The notes under the pieces: generated by a model
The model's input: only the letters and a program-made list of their open reading frames with translations
Database searches by the model: none
What the model was told of the DNA's origin: nothing
Program-made: the position numbers and the translations under genes
Source of the DNA: Agreia pratensis
GTDB taxonomy: Bacteria; Actinomycetota; Actinomycetes; Actinomycetales; Microbacteriaceae
DNA length: 64,000 nucleotides
Assembly: GCF_900177685.1 (NCBI RefSeq)
Contig: NZ_FXAY01000006.1
Span: 94,889-158,888 of the forward strand
Direction: 5' to 3'
Shown here: piece by piece, positions 30,493 through 39,039 of the stretch
Layout: every line of letters starts with the position of its first letter
Position numbering within the stretch: position 1 is the stretch's first letter

Positions 30493-31236
30493 TTACCCGA
30501 CGGGAACAGCATTTGTTCCCTGAGCCTGTCGGAGGCCGCGACTCGGCACACCCCACGCGATGGGAACGTCTCGCATCACGAGAACGCTGTCGAGCCGCGC
30601 ACTGCCGGAGGGCAACGCATCGAAGAACGACGACTCCACGTTCAACAGTCGGCCGGGCTCGACCTTCCACTTCTCGGTCTCGAGAGTGAGTCCGTCGAAC
30701 TCTCCCGAATCTCGTCGCGGCGACCAGCCTGTCGAGCCCGCACGAAAGAACTCCGAGGCATCGTCGACTGTCGCAAAGAGCCGACTTCTCCATTCGGAGA
30801 CGACGGCGACATCGGCCGAGACCCGCACATCCGACGCCGCCAGCTCGACCCGGATACGATTTGCCGTCTCGGACCCGGAGAAGCGCGCGTGCCGGTGAAC
30901 GCCGGGGAACAACCGTCCGCCTACGGCCACGGGAAGCCAGGATGCGCTGTGCCGCACAGGAATATAGACGCCCCGCTGCGTTCCCTCGTCGTCGTCCCAC
31001 TCCACGGCGATGCGGTGGGCCGCATTCTCGGCGCCCCATCCGAGTGCCCGCGGCATCCATGGCGCTCGCATGTCGCCGAGCCTGATGAGGCACACCCCGG
31101 CCACGGCGGAGCCGTCGACGAGGTGCGGCCGGAACCCGGGCGGGAGCATCCCGACCGCGACCTCCGGATCGAGGGCGTAGTTGATGAGCAGCCTGCGTTC
31201 GATCACAGCCGTCAAAGAAGGAATGAAGTAGCTCAT
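30493..31236 (-). CDS. DUF2071 / YqjF-type protein
   Basis: 247 residues. RRLLINYALDPEVAVGMLPPGFRPHLVDG and AGVCLIRLGDMRAPWMPRALGWGAENAAHRIAV (in parts) fit DUF2071, an acetoacetate-decarboxylase-like fold of unknown role. The start ATG overlaps the ArsR stop (ATGA), and the ArsR-DUF2071 pairing recurs in actinobacteria. The last ~15 residues (GLRQAQGTNAVPVG) are encoded by a REP-like element, so the natural C-terminus was probably replaced by the repeat. It ends close to the ileS T-box. Confidence 0.85.
   Translation of the reverse strand: MSYFIPSLTAVIERRLLINYALDPEVAVGMLPPGFRPHLVDGSAVAGVCLIRLGDMRAPWMPRALGWGAENAAHRIAVEWDDDEGTQRGVYIPVRHSASWLPVAVGGRLFPGVHRHARFSGSETANRIRVELAASDVRVSADVAVVSEWRSRLFATVDDASEFFRAGSTGWSPRRDSGEFDGLTLETEKWKVEPGRLLNVESSFFDALPSGSARLDSVLVMRDVPIAWGVPSRGLRQAQGTNAVPVG
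30502..30535. repeat. REP-like element (family A) at the DUF2071 stop
   Basis: TTCCCTGAGCCTGTCGGAGG (from 30516) matches the family-A element with one change. Next to it GGGAACAGCATTTGTTCCC (30502-30520) forms a 7-bp stem. The element supplies the last codons of the DUF2071 gene. Confidence 0.7.
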
Positions 31237-31571
31237 GCGGGCGCCTCGCTCGTGTGCGTCGGTGTGGCTTTCTGGATGGTTCGGAGAACGATCTGCTCGG
31301 GGCAGACGGCCGAGAGAAAATCGCCGACAGACAGCGCGAGCCTGTCGCCGACGAGCGAATAGAGGATGCGGTTGGCGTCTCGTCTCTCGGTCACGAGGCC
31401 TGCCCCTCTCAGCACCGACAGGTGCCGGGAGATCGTCGGGCCGGAGACGGGAAAACGACCGGCGATGTCGCCCGCGGCGAGCTCGCCGTCTCGCAACTCC
31501 TGCAGGATCTGTCGCCGGATCGGAGAGCTCAGCGCCGTGAAGACATCGGATGTCGACTCGTCATTTCGCAT
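31233..31571 (-). CDS. ArsR family transcriptional regulator
   Basis: 112 residues with the ArsR winged helix: DVFTALSSPIRRQILQELRDG, LAAGDIAGRFPVSGPTISRHLSVLRGAGLV and ERRDANRILYSLVGD. There are no clustered cysteines for metal sensing (only one Cys), so it is of the non-metal type often linked with DUF2071 or SRPBCC proteins. It is coupled to DUF2071 by ATGA. Palindromes at 31582-31601 lie 11 bases before its start. Confidence 0.9.
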   Translation of the reverse strand: MRNDESTSDVFTALSSPIRRQILQELRDGELAAGDIAGRFPVSGPTISRHLSVLRGAGLVTERRDANRILYSLVGDRLALSVGDFLSAVCPEQIVLRTIQKATPTHTSEAPA

Positions 31572-31581
31572 ATTCGCAATA

Positions 31582-31601
31582 TAGCACTAATGCTAATTAG
31601 C
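31582..31601. promoter_or_regulatory. ArsR operator candidate
   Basis: TAGCA-CTAA-TGCTA (31582-31595) and the overlapping palindrome GCTAATTAGC (31592-31601) sit between the ABC ATPase stop and the arsR start, and reach over the ATPase stop codon at 31597. The AT-rich symmetric sequence fits an ArsR-type operator. Autoregulation is inferred. Confidence 0.65.
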
Positions 31602-33315
31602 GAGAAGGCTCATCTGGGGCGTGATGCCGATCGCTCGATGGCATGCGAGGCACAGCAGCGACCAGAGCACGGGTGAACGGATGCTCCGGGTGCCGGAAGA
31701 CGTGATCGGTCGCGCCTCGCTCGAGAACGCGGCCGTCCCTCATCACGAGCACCTCGTCACACAGCTGGGCGACCACGGCGAGGTCGTGCGAGACGAAGAC
31801 GAGGGCGACGCCGAGATCTCGACGCAGCGCATCCAGGAGATCGATGATCGTCGCCTGGATCGACACGTCGAGGGCCGATACGGGCTCATCGCAGACGAGA
31901 ATTCGTGGCTCCGACGCGAGGGCGCGCGCAATCGCGACCCGTTGCCTCTGCCCACCCGACAGCTCGTGCGGCCGCCTGCCCTCGAGCGAGACGTCGAGGC
32001 CGACACTCTCGAGCAGCTGCCGGATGCGCGCGGCGGGTTTTTCGGAAGACCTGCGGCGAGCGTCGCCTCGCAGCCCCTCGGCCACGATGCGGGCCACCGT
32101 GTATCGAGGATCGAATGAGCCGAGCGGGTCCTGGCTGATGAGTTGGATCTCTCCGCGCCTCGATCGACGACGCCGTTCGGACACGCCGCTCCAGTCACGC
32201 CCGTCGAGGGAGACCGATCCGCGATCCGGATCATCGAAGCCGAGGAGCAGCCGGGCAAGGGTGGTCTTTCCCGAGCCCGACTCTCCCACGACGCCGATGG
32301 ACGCTCCCGCGTGCACCGTCAACGACACATCGTCGACGGCCGAGCGCAGGCTCCCGTCATGACGCCGGAAGTCACGCCCGAGCCCGGTCGCGTGCAGCAG
32401 AGGCGCTGACTCCCGCTGGTCGAGTGGGCCGCGCGCGGCCGTATCGAGACCACCGGGAGTGATCTCGATACTCGGGCTCCTTCGTCGCGCCGCTACTCGA
32501 TCAGCGAAGGGTCCGTCGCCCAGGCGCGGCGCCGCCGCGAGAAGCATCTGCGTGTACGGGTGCTGCGGATTCGACAGCACCTCCGTGGTGGTGCCCTCCT
32601 CGACGATGCGTCCGTCTTTCATCACGGCGACGCGGTCGGCCACACCAGCGACGACGGCGAGATCATGGCTGATCATGATGATGCCCAGCCCGGCGGCGCG
32701 CAGGCGAGAGAGCAGATCGAGTACCTGGGCCTGCACGGTGACGTCGAGCGCGGTCGTCGGCTCGTCGGCGATGAGGATTCCCGGCTCTCCCGCGAGCGCC
32801 GAGGCGATCAGGGCACGTTGTCTGAGGCCGCCGGACAACTCGTGCGGGTACTGCCTGGCCCGATCGGCGGGCTCCGGCACGGCGACCCGAGCCAGCAGCC
32901 CGGTGACCGTGTCGGCGATCCCGGCCCGCGGCATCCTCTCGCCCGAGCCGGGCGCACCGTGGATCTCGATGACCTCGGCGACCTCGGCCCCGACGCGGCG
33001 CAGCGGGTCGAGGGAGACCAGGGCGTCTTGGCTCACCAGACCCACGCGCGCGCCGCGGAGGTGGCGCCAATCACGCTCGGAGTTGCTTCGAGCATCGACG
33101 CCGTCGATGACGAGCTCATCGACATCGACCGAGGCTCCATCGGGAAGCAGTCCGAGAAGCGCCCTGGCCGTCAGGGTCTTGCCCGAGCCCGACTCCCCCA
33201 CGATCGCCAGGCACTCTCCGGCTGCCACCGAGAGCGAGACCGAATCGACGACGACCGTCTGGCCGAAGCGCACAGTGAGCCCCGAGACCCGCACGACCTC
33301 ACGATTCTCCGTCAT
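31597..33315 (-). CDS. Fused double ATPase of a peptide/nickel-type ABC importer
   Basis: 572 residues with two complete ATPase domains (DppD- and DppF-like). Domain 1 has Walker A GESGSGKT (40-47) and the signature LSGGLRQR; domain 2 has GESGSGKT near 350, LSGGQRQR and CDEPVSALDVS. The linker at residues ~286-302 (GGLDTAARGPLDQRES) is encoded by a REP-like element (32409-32460). The two-domain fusion is common in actinobacterial dipeptide/opine importers. It overlaps the DppC-like permease by 4 bp. Confidence 0.93.
   Translation of the reverse strand: MTENREVVRVSGLTVRFGQTVVVDSVSLSVAAGECLAIVGESGSGKTLTARALLGLLPDGASVDVDELVIDGVDARSNSERDWRHLRGARVGLVSQDALVSLDPLRRVGAEVAEVIEIHGAPGSGERMPRAGIADTVTGLLARVAVPEPADRARQYPHELSGGLRQRALIASALAGEPGILIADEPTTALDVTVQAQVLDLLSRLRAAGLGIIMISHDLAVVAGVADRVAVMKDGRIVEEGTTTEVLSNPQHPYTQMLLAAAPRLGDGPFADRVAARRRSPSIEITPGGLDTAARGPLDQRESAPLLHATGLGRDFRRHDGSLRSAVDDVSLTVHAGASIGVVGESGSGKTTLARLLLGFDDPDRGSVSLDGRDWSGVSERRRRSRRGEIQLISQDPLGSFDPRYTVARIVAEGLRGDARRRSSEKPAARIRQLLESVGLDVSLEGRRPHELSGGQRQRVAIARALASEPRILVCDEPVSALDVSIQATIIDLLDALRRDLGVALVFVSHDLAVVAQLCDEVLVMRDGRVLERGATDHVFRHPEHPFTRALVAAVPRMPSSDRHHAPDEPSR
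32409..32460. repeat. REP-like element (family B) inside the ABC ATPase gene
   Basis: TGGTCGAG...CTCGAGACCA-type hairpin (core 32417-32452, with GGCCGCGCGCGGCC at the centre), extended by ACTCCCG (32409-32415) and CGGGAGT (32454-32460). The same core recurs at 63789-63830. It is translated in frame in the linker between the two ATPase domains. Confidence 0.78.
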
Positions 33316-34130
33316 GACCTGCGCCCCTCACCGGCTCGACGCAGTCGCCGACCCACGACGGTCGCCGACACGACAGTCAGCGTGATCAGCACCCCGGGGA
33401 AGAACGCGACCCACCAGGCCTGGCCGAGCAGATTGCGCCCTCCCGAGAGCAGAAGTCCCCACTCCGGGGTCGGATCCTGCGGCCCGAGGCCCAGAAAGCT
33501 GAGACCTGCCGCGGCCACGATCGTGGTTCCGATTCCGATCGTGGCGATGACCCCGAGCGGGCGCAGCGTGTTCGGCACGATGTGCGCCACGGCGACGCGC
33601 AGCGGGTGCACTCCGAGACCCCGAGCGGCCTCCACGTAACCGGCGCGGCGAACGACGAGCGTCTCCGCGCGCGCCACCCTGATGTAGGCGGGCAACGCGG
33701 CCACTCCGACGGCCGTGGCGACGTTGACGGGCCCCGGGCCGAGCACGGCGATCGCGAAGAGCGCGATGAGGAACTCGGGAAAGGCGAGGAGGATCTCGAC
33801 GCCACGCATCGCCACGCCATCGATCACACGGGGAGCGAGCCCTGCCAGCGTGCCCACGACGATTCCGACGACCAGCGCGGCCGCGGTCGCGCCGACGCCC
33901 ACACCGAGCGAGTAGGAGGCGCCGTAGACGACGCGGGTGAACACATCGCGACCCGTCTGGTCGGTGCCGAAAGGATGCCCCCAGCCCGGTGGCCGCAGCA
34001 CCTGGGAGGTGTCGGTCGCCAGCGGATCGAGAGGGGTGAAGATCCACGGTGCGACGGCCATGGCCACAACGATGAGAAGAAGGAATACCGCAGCGACCAG
34101 CCCGAGCCGCCCGCGCGCCCAGCCCCTCAT
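33312..34130 (-). CDS. ABC importer permease, DppC-like
   Basis: 272 residues with about six helices. FGTDQTGRDVFTRVVYGASYSLGVG is the DppC/OppC N-terminal block, and EAARGLGVHPLRVAVAHIVPNTLRP is the EAA loop contacting the ATPase (in parts). SFLGLGPQDPTPEWGLLLSGG near the C-terminus is also typical. It overlaps both neighbours by 4 bp, giving translational coupling within the operon. Confidence 0.94.
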   Translation of the reverse strand: MRGWARGRLGLVAAVFLLLIVVAMAVAPWIFTPLDPLATDTSQVLRPPGWGHPFGTDQTGRDVFTRVVYGASYSLGVGVGATAAALVVGIVVGTLAGLAPRVIDGVAMRGVEILLAFPEFLIALFAIAVLGPGPVNVATAVGVAALPAYIRVARAETLVVRRAGYVEAARGLGVHPLRVAVAHIVPNTLRPLGVIATIGIGTTIVAAAGLSFLGLGPQDPTPEWGLLLSGGRNLLGQAWWVAFFPGVLITLTVVSATVVGRRLRRAGEGRRS

Positions 34131-35071
34131 CGCGCACCTCGGATGGCGGTCGTAGGCGTTTCGATGCGTGGATCGACAGCTCTGTAGGCGAGGTCGACCA
34201 CGAGATTGACGAGCACGAAGACGATCGCGGTGAACACGATGATCCCCATCACCACCGGCAGATCGCGGTTGGTGATGGCCGCGAGCGCCACGCGCCCGAG
34301 ACCGGGGCGGGCGAACACCGATTCGACGACGACAGCCCCGCCGAGAAGCGACCCCACGATGTAGCCGGCCAGAGTCAGCGCGGGAATCGCGGCGTGGCGC
34401 AGAGTGTGCCTCAGAACCAATCGCGCGGAGCCCGCCCCTCGCGCTCTGGCCGTGGTGACGAAAGGCTGCTCCTCGGCGTCTTCGAGGCCCGTCCGCAGCA
34501 CCTGGCCGAGAATTCCGGCGACCGGCAGCGCGATGGTCACGGCGGGCAGAACGAGGCTCTGGATGCCGTCTGCGCCGGCCACCGGAAACCAGCCGAGCCC
34601 GAACGCGAAGATACTCAGAAGCACCAGGCCGATCCAGAACGGGGGTGAACTGATGGCCAACAGCTCGAGTACCGAGAAGATGCCTCGCGAGGCCCGCCCG
34701 TGCACGAGCACCGCGCCGACGAGGGCGATGACCAGCGCGATCGCCAGCGAAGCCGCCGCCAGCTGCAGCGTGTATCCGAGCTGCTGACCGATCACATCCG
34801 TCACCGGTAGCCGGAGTTGATAGCTGGTGCCGAAGTCTCCCCGCACGAGCCGAGCGAGGTACGACAGATACTGCACGATCAGGGGCTGATCGAGGCCGAG
34901 CTCCGCGCGGATCGACTGCTTGAGCTCGGGCGAGGCCTGCGCCGAGACACCGAGCATGACGTCGACCGGGTCACCGGGAACCAGCTTGAGAACCAGGAAC
35001 GCCGCGGTCGCCGCACCCCACACGACCACGACCATTCCCGCTACGCGCTCGAGGATGCGCCGCACGATCAT
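34127..35071 (-). CDS. ABC importer permease, DppB-like
   Basis: 314 residues, about six helices. The start RRILERVAGMVVVVWGAATAAFLVLKLVPGDPVD, the block LGLDQPLIVQYLSYLARLVRGDFGTSYQ and the EAA loop TARARGAGSARLVLRHTLRHAAIPAL (in parts) are the DppB pattern. It lies 23 bp downstream of the solute-binding lipoprotein gene. Confidence 0.94.
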   Translation of the reverse strand: MIVRRILERVAGMVVVVWGAATAAFLVLKLVPGDPVDVMLGVSAQASPELKQSIRAELGLDQPLIVQYLSYLARLVRGDFGTSYQLRLPVTDVIGQQLGYTLQLAAASLAIALVIALVGAVLVHGRASRGIFSVLELLAISSPPFWIGLVLLSIFAFGLGWFPVAGADGIQSLVLPAVTIALPVAGILGQVLRTGLEDAEEQPFVTTARARGAGSARLVLRHTLRHAAIPALTLAGYIVGSLLGGAVVVESVFARPGLGRVALAAITNRDLPVVMGIIVFTAIVFVLVNLVVDLAYRAVDPRIETPTTAIRGAR

Positions 35072-35094
35072 GCCCTGAACTCTATGTCAGCGCT

Positions 35095-36726
35095 CTACTT
35101 GGTGACGTAGGCCCCGGAGAAGAGCGGCCACCCGTGAATGTCGACCTCGATGCCGCCGACCTTCTTGCTGGAGGCGAGGATGTACTCGGGCACGTAGAGC
35201 GGCACGATCACAGCGTTCTTCGCATTCCACTGCTGCAGCTTGGTATACAGCTCTGCACGCTTGGAGCCATCGGTCGTGGCGACGGCCGAAGCAAGAGTCG
35301 CGTCGATCTCGGGATCGCTGAGGTGCGACGCGTTCTGATAGCCGCCGGTTCCGAGGTGGCTGCGCAGAACATCGGCGTCGGCCGACAAGAAGCCCCAGTC
35401 GGTGAGGTCGTAGTCGCCCGCAAGGTATGCGTCGAGGTAGGCGCCGGGCTCGAGCTGATCGTGCACCACCTCGAAGCCGATCTTCTTCAGTCCGTCTTGA
35501 ATCAGGTTGGCGAGATTGGCGTTGTCTTCGTTGACCGGTGTGTACGAGATCCACCGGGCACTCAGGCGCTCACCGTTCTTCGTTCGGTAGCCGTCGGAGT
35601 CGCGCTCGGACCAGCCCGCGGCATCCAGAGCGTCGTTCGCCGCGTCGACGTCGAACGACGCGCTCTTCTCGAGGGCTGCGTCATAGGAGTCGGGGGTCGT
35701 GGGCCCGAGGATCGAGTACGCGCGCTGATAGCTGTCGTTGAAGACGGCCTTCACGGCCGCATCGAGGTCGAAGCCACCGGCAAAGGCCTTGCGCACGGCG
35801 ACGTCGGAGAAGACGGGACGTGTGACATTGAGATAGAGCGAGTACGGAACGCCGGGCGACTCGGTCGAGGTGACCGTGAATCCGTCGCCGATCTGGCTGA
35901 GGCTCGACGGTGCGGTGTCGCCGATCACGTCGACCTGCCCCGAGGTGAGCGCGCTCGTGCGCACCGAGCTCTCCGGAAGGATCTTCACATCGAGCTCGTC
36001 GATGCTCGCCGGCCCCTGGTTCGTCGCGCCCTCGGGCGCCCAGTTGTAATTGGGATTCTTCGTGTAGACGAGCTCACTGCCGGGGGTGTACTTCGACAAG
36101 ATGAATGGACCCGAACCGACGGAGATGCCCGGGCCTCCGGCCTTCAACTCGCTGGCGTGCTCGGCGAGCACCTTCGGAGAGTAGAAGCCGAGCTGAACCG
36201 ATGCGGCGTTGGCGAGGAACGGCGCGTACGGCTGCGAGAAGCTGACCCGAACGGTCGTGGGGTCGATCACCTCGGTGCCGGCGTAGTAGGCGCCGCCGAT
36301 GAGGCTGGATGCCTGGGCCGACTCGGTGGCCGGGTCGACGATGTGGTCGAAGTTGGCTTTGACCGCGGCCGCATCGAACTTCTCTCCGTCGGAGAACGTG
36401 ACGTCGTCGCGCAGCGTGAAGGTGTACTGCAACTGGTCGTCGGACACCTGCCAGCTCTTCGCCAGCCACGGAACGATCGTGCCGTCGGCCTTCTGCGACA
36501 CCAGGGAGTCGAAGACGGGTCGCTGCAGGATCGCGTTGATGTCGAGTTGCGACGAGTGCACGTCGAGGTGCCCCACCGGGTCGACGTCGACACCGAACGA
36601 GATCGTGCCTCCCTCGACCTTCTCACCCGTGCCCGCAGACGCGGAGCAGCCGGCCAAAACCAGAGCGGCACTGACGACGAGCGCGAGGGAACCTGCGATG
36701 CGGAACGATCCGGGGCGCGAAAACAT
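35095..36726 (-). CDS. ABC importer solute-binding lipoprotein (family 5)
   Basis: 543 residues with a lipoprotein signal peptide ending at LVLAGC (Cys27). FGVDVDPVGHLDVHSSQ, WQVSDDQLQYTFTLRDDVTFSDGEKFDAAAVKANFDHIVDP and ADYDLTDWGFLSADADVLRSHLG (in parts) mark SBP family 5, which binds oligopeptides, nickel or opines. It is the first gene of the importer operon and is divergent from a TetR gene at 36837. Confidence 0.93.
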   Translation of the reverse strand: MFSRPGSFRIAGSLALVVSAALVLAGCSASAGTGEKVEGGTISFGVDVDPVGHLDVHSSQLDINAILQRPVFDSLVSQKADGTIVPWLAKSWQVSDDQLQYTFTLRDDVTFSDGEKFDAAAVKANFDHIVDPATESAQASSLIGGAYYAGTEVIDPTTVRVSFSQPYAPFLANAASVQLGFYSPKVLAEHASELKAGGPGISVGSGPFILSKYTPGSELVYTKNPNYNWAPEGATNQGPASIDELDVKILPESSVRTSALTSGQVDVIGDTAPSSLSQIGDGFTVTSTESPGVPYSLYLNVTRPVFSDVAVRKAFAGGFDLDAAVKAVFNDSYQRAYSILGPTTPDSYDAALEKSASFDVDAANDALDAAGWSERDSDGYRTKNGERLSARWISYTPVNEDNANLANLIQDGLKKIGFEVVHDQLEPGAYLDAYLAGDYDLTDWGFLSADADVLRSHLGTGGYQNASHLSDPEIDATLASAVATTDGSKRAELYTKLQQWNAKNAVIVPLYVPEYILASSKKVGGIEVDIHGWPLFSGAYVTK

Positions 36727-36836
36727 GATGAACTTCTCTCGGGTGGGGATGCCTCGATCGCGAGACGCGTGTTCTAGCCTAGGCCGTTTTAAATAGACTC
36801 AGCCCAATTAAAGCGAAGACGAGAGAGGATGCGCCC

Positions 36837-37436
36837 ATGACGGATGCGCCGCGCGCAACGAGGGGGCGACCCCGCGTCGGATCGCCCTCGCTTCTCGAGG
36901 AAGCCGCCTTCGAACTCTTTCTCGAGAACGGCTACGCCGGCACGACCGTCGAGCAGATCAGCACCCGGGCGGGAGTGAGCCGGAACACCTTCTTCAACTA
37001 CTTCGCGGCCAAGAGCGACGTGTTCTGGGTCGGGCTCGACGCCAGCATCGATCGCCTGGCGGCCTCACTCGACGCTTCGAACGCCGATGGCGGAGTGCTA
37101 CCGATCGAACTGCTGCGCACCGCTCTTCTCGATGTCGCCGCTCGCCTCGGCCCCTCCGATGTTCCCTGGGTACTCACTCACTTCGAGCTCATCGGCAGCA
37201 CGCACGAGGTCATGGCATCCGCCATCGGCCGGGCCACGCGCCTGTCGAGCGTCATCGAGCGGGCTCTTGGCGACGCCACGTCCGCCGCCGTCTCCCGCAG
37301 CCTCTCGTTCGCGTGCGTGGCGGCCGTCGTCGCGGCGATGATGAGCTGGGCAGAGGCCGGCCCCGACCGAGGTTCGCTCGCGTCTCACCTCGAACGTGCG
37401 CTCTCGCCGGTCTTGACGGGATTCTCCTCACCGTAG
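36837..37436 (+). CDS. TetR family transcriptional regulator
   Basis: 199 residues. The helix-turn-helix region FELFLENGYAGTTVEQISTRAGVSRNTFFNYFAAKSDVFW is typical (in part). It is divergent from the ABC importer operon, with a 110-bp gap that holds the AT-rich stretch TTTTAAATAGACTCAGCCCA and a TTAAA facing it. It is the probable repressor of the importer, though a clear operator is not visible. Confidence 0.88.
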   Translation: MTDAPRATRGRPRVGSPSLLEEAAFELFLENGYAGTTVEQISTRAGVSRNTFFNYFAAKSDVFWVGLDASIDRLAASLDASNADGGVLPIELLRTALLDVAARLGPSDVPWVLTHFELIGSTHEVMASAIGRATRLSSVIERALGDATSAAVSRSLSFACVAAVVAAMMSWAEAGPDRGSLASHLERALSPVLTGFSSP

Positions 37437-37465
37437 CCACCGAGCGAGACTCGCGCGCACCGCGG

Positions 37466-38905
37466 TCAGGTTGCGGAATGCGACTCCAGAAACTCATAGA
37501 CCTCGAGGGTGTCGACTCCCGGAAACTCTCCCTGGGGCAGCGGCGACAGAATGTGGGCGTGCAGCCGTGCGCTGGGCCAGGCTCGATCTCTCCACCGCTC
37601 AGCAAGTTCGTCGTCCGGCCTACGGCAGCACGACTCGTCGGGGCAGCGAGACTGTGCCCGCACCGTCGTGTCTCTGCCCCGAAACCATTTCGCTTCGGCG
37701 AATGGAACCCCGACGCTGATCGAGAACTCGCCGGCATCGGTTTTTCCCGTCTGCGTCGCACACCAGAAGGTCCCACCCGGAGTATCGGTGTACTGGTAGA
37801 ACTCCGTGGTGCGGTTCGTGCGGTGCAGGGCCGCGCGTGACGCCCAGAAGCGGCACACGAGCTGACCTTCGATCGCACCCGTCACATCCATCGGGAGAAC
37901 GAGACCGTCGTTCTCGTAGGCCTTCTGGATGGCGCCGTCGTCGGCGACGCGCAGGAAGTGCATCGAGAGGCCGAGTTGCTCTGTGCTCAGATTGGTGAGC
38001 CTCAGCGCAGCCGCCTCGTGGGTCACCCCGAAAGCGTCACGGAAGTCCTCCACAGACAGGTCGCGACGCTCTTTCGCAGCTCGCAGGAAACGCACCGACG
38101 CGTCGTGCGGCATCAGACAGGCGGCCGCGAAGTAATTGATCTCGAGCCGCTGCTGCAGAAACTCGGCGTAGCTCTCGGGCGGCTGATGCCCGAGCAGCCT
38201 GTGCGCCATCGCCTGCAGGGCCATCGAGCGCAGCCCGTGGCCGCCGGGAATCGAGGCTGGCGGCAGGTAGATGCGCCCGTTCTCGAGGTCGATGACGGAT
38301 CGTGCCGAGTGAGGCAGGTCGTCGACGTGGATGAGGCTGAATCCGAGACTCTCGGCGAGCAGGCTCACGCTGCGATGGGTCAGCGCTCCCCCGACGTGAC
38401 CGACCTTCGCGAGCGCCTCCGAGGCGATCTTCTCGATCTCGGGCAAGTAGTTGTTGCGCTCACGCATTCTGAGTCGCAGCTCGGTGTTCGCTCGGCGCGC
38501 CTCCTCGGGTGTGGCGACCGCCCGATTCGCGCGGCGGATGAGTTCGCGATGGAGGCCCACCAGAGACTCGAGCGTCTCGGTGGGCAGGCTGCGTGATGCA
38601 GGAACGACAGGCAGACCGAGTGACGCGTACAGCGGGCCGCGCTGAGCCCGCGACAATTCGATCTCGAGGGCGGTCCGGGCATCCGGAGCATCGCCCGAGA
38701 GCAGATCGGCCAGCGGAACACCGAGTTCGCTCGCGATGTTCTGCAGCAACACGAGTCGCGGCTCCCTGCGGCCGTTCTCGACGAGAGAGAGCTGGCTGCC
38801 CACGACGCCCACCCGCGCGCCCAATTGGTCGAGGGTGAACCCGGCCTTTTTGCGATGGTGCCGGATGCGTCGGCCCAGCGTGATCAGATCGGTTTCGGCG
38901 GCCAC
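37466..38905 (-). CDS. ramB: RamB-like XRE-family regulator of acetate/short-chain fatty acid metabolism
   Basis: 479 residues, close to the ~475 of corynebacterial RamB. The N-terminal XRE helix-turn-helix is [38 protein letters not shown] (~12-49, in part). The middle is IrrE/ImmA-like, but the usual HExxH is replaced by MAHRLLGH, so it is not a zinc peptidase. The C-terminal DUF2083-like part contains [11 protein letters not shown], a cysteine cluster. RamB controls acetate and glyoxylate genes in Corynebacterium. Here the gene is divergent from pckG, which fits a role in gluconeogenesis from acetate or fatty acids. Confidence 0.85.
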   Translation of the reverse strand: MAAETDLITLGRRIRHHRKKAGFTLDQLGARVGVVGSQLSLVENGRREPRLVLLQNIASELGVPLADLLSGDAPDARTALEIELSRAQRGPLYASLGLPVVPASRSLPTETLESLVGLHRELIRRANRAVATPEEARRANTELRLRMRERNNYLPEIEKIASEALAKVGHVGGALTHRSVSLLAESLGFSLIHVDDLPHSARSVIDLENGRIYLPPASIPGGHGLRSMALQAMAHRLLGHQPPESYAEFLQQRLEINYFAAACLMPHDASVRFLRAAKERRDLSVEDFRDAFGVTHEAAALRLTNLSTEQLGLSMHFLRVADDGAIQKAYENDGLVLPMDVTGAIEGQLVCRFWASRAALHRTNRTTEFYQYTDTPGGTFWCATQTGKTDAGEFSISVGVPFAEAKWFRGRDTTVRAQSRCPDESCCRRPDDELAERWRDRAWPSARLHAHILSPLPQGEFPGVDTLEVYEFLESHSAT

Positions 38906-38919
38906 ATTGCCCTCCTGTC

Positions 38920-38935
38920 AAGAACGGCGATTCTT
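38920..38935. promoter_or_regulatory. Inverted repeat in the ramB-pckG intergenic region
   Basis: AAGAA-CGGCGA-TTCTT lies 15 bp upstream of the ramB start and ~105 bp before pckG. It is an operator candidate for RamB or another regulator. The known corynebacterial RamB site (roughly AAAACTTTGCAAA) is not obvious here, so the assignment is weak. Confidence 0.45.
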
Positions 38936-39039
38936 TTCGCGCGATCTTTTCAAATCTACGCCGCGATGAGCTCATTGTGGAGATACCGAAGGATTTTCTT
39001 CCTCGTAACCAGACCGACGCATCTATTCACAGGAGAATC

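Noticed and set aside
36727..36836. Operator for the TetR gene divergent from the ABC importer
   Set aside because: Only short AT-rich dyads are present (TTTTAA...TTAAA), too weak to call a site.
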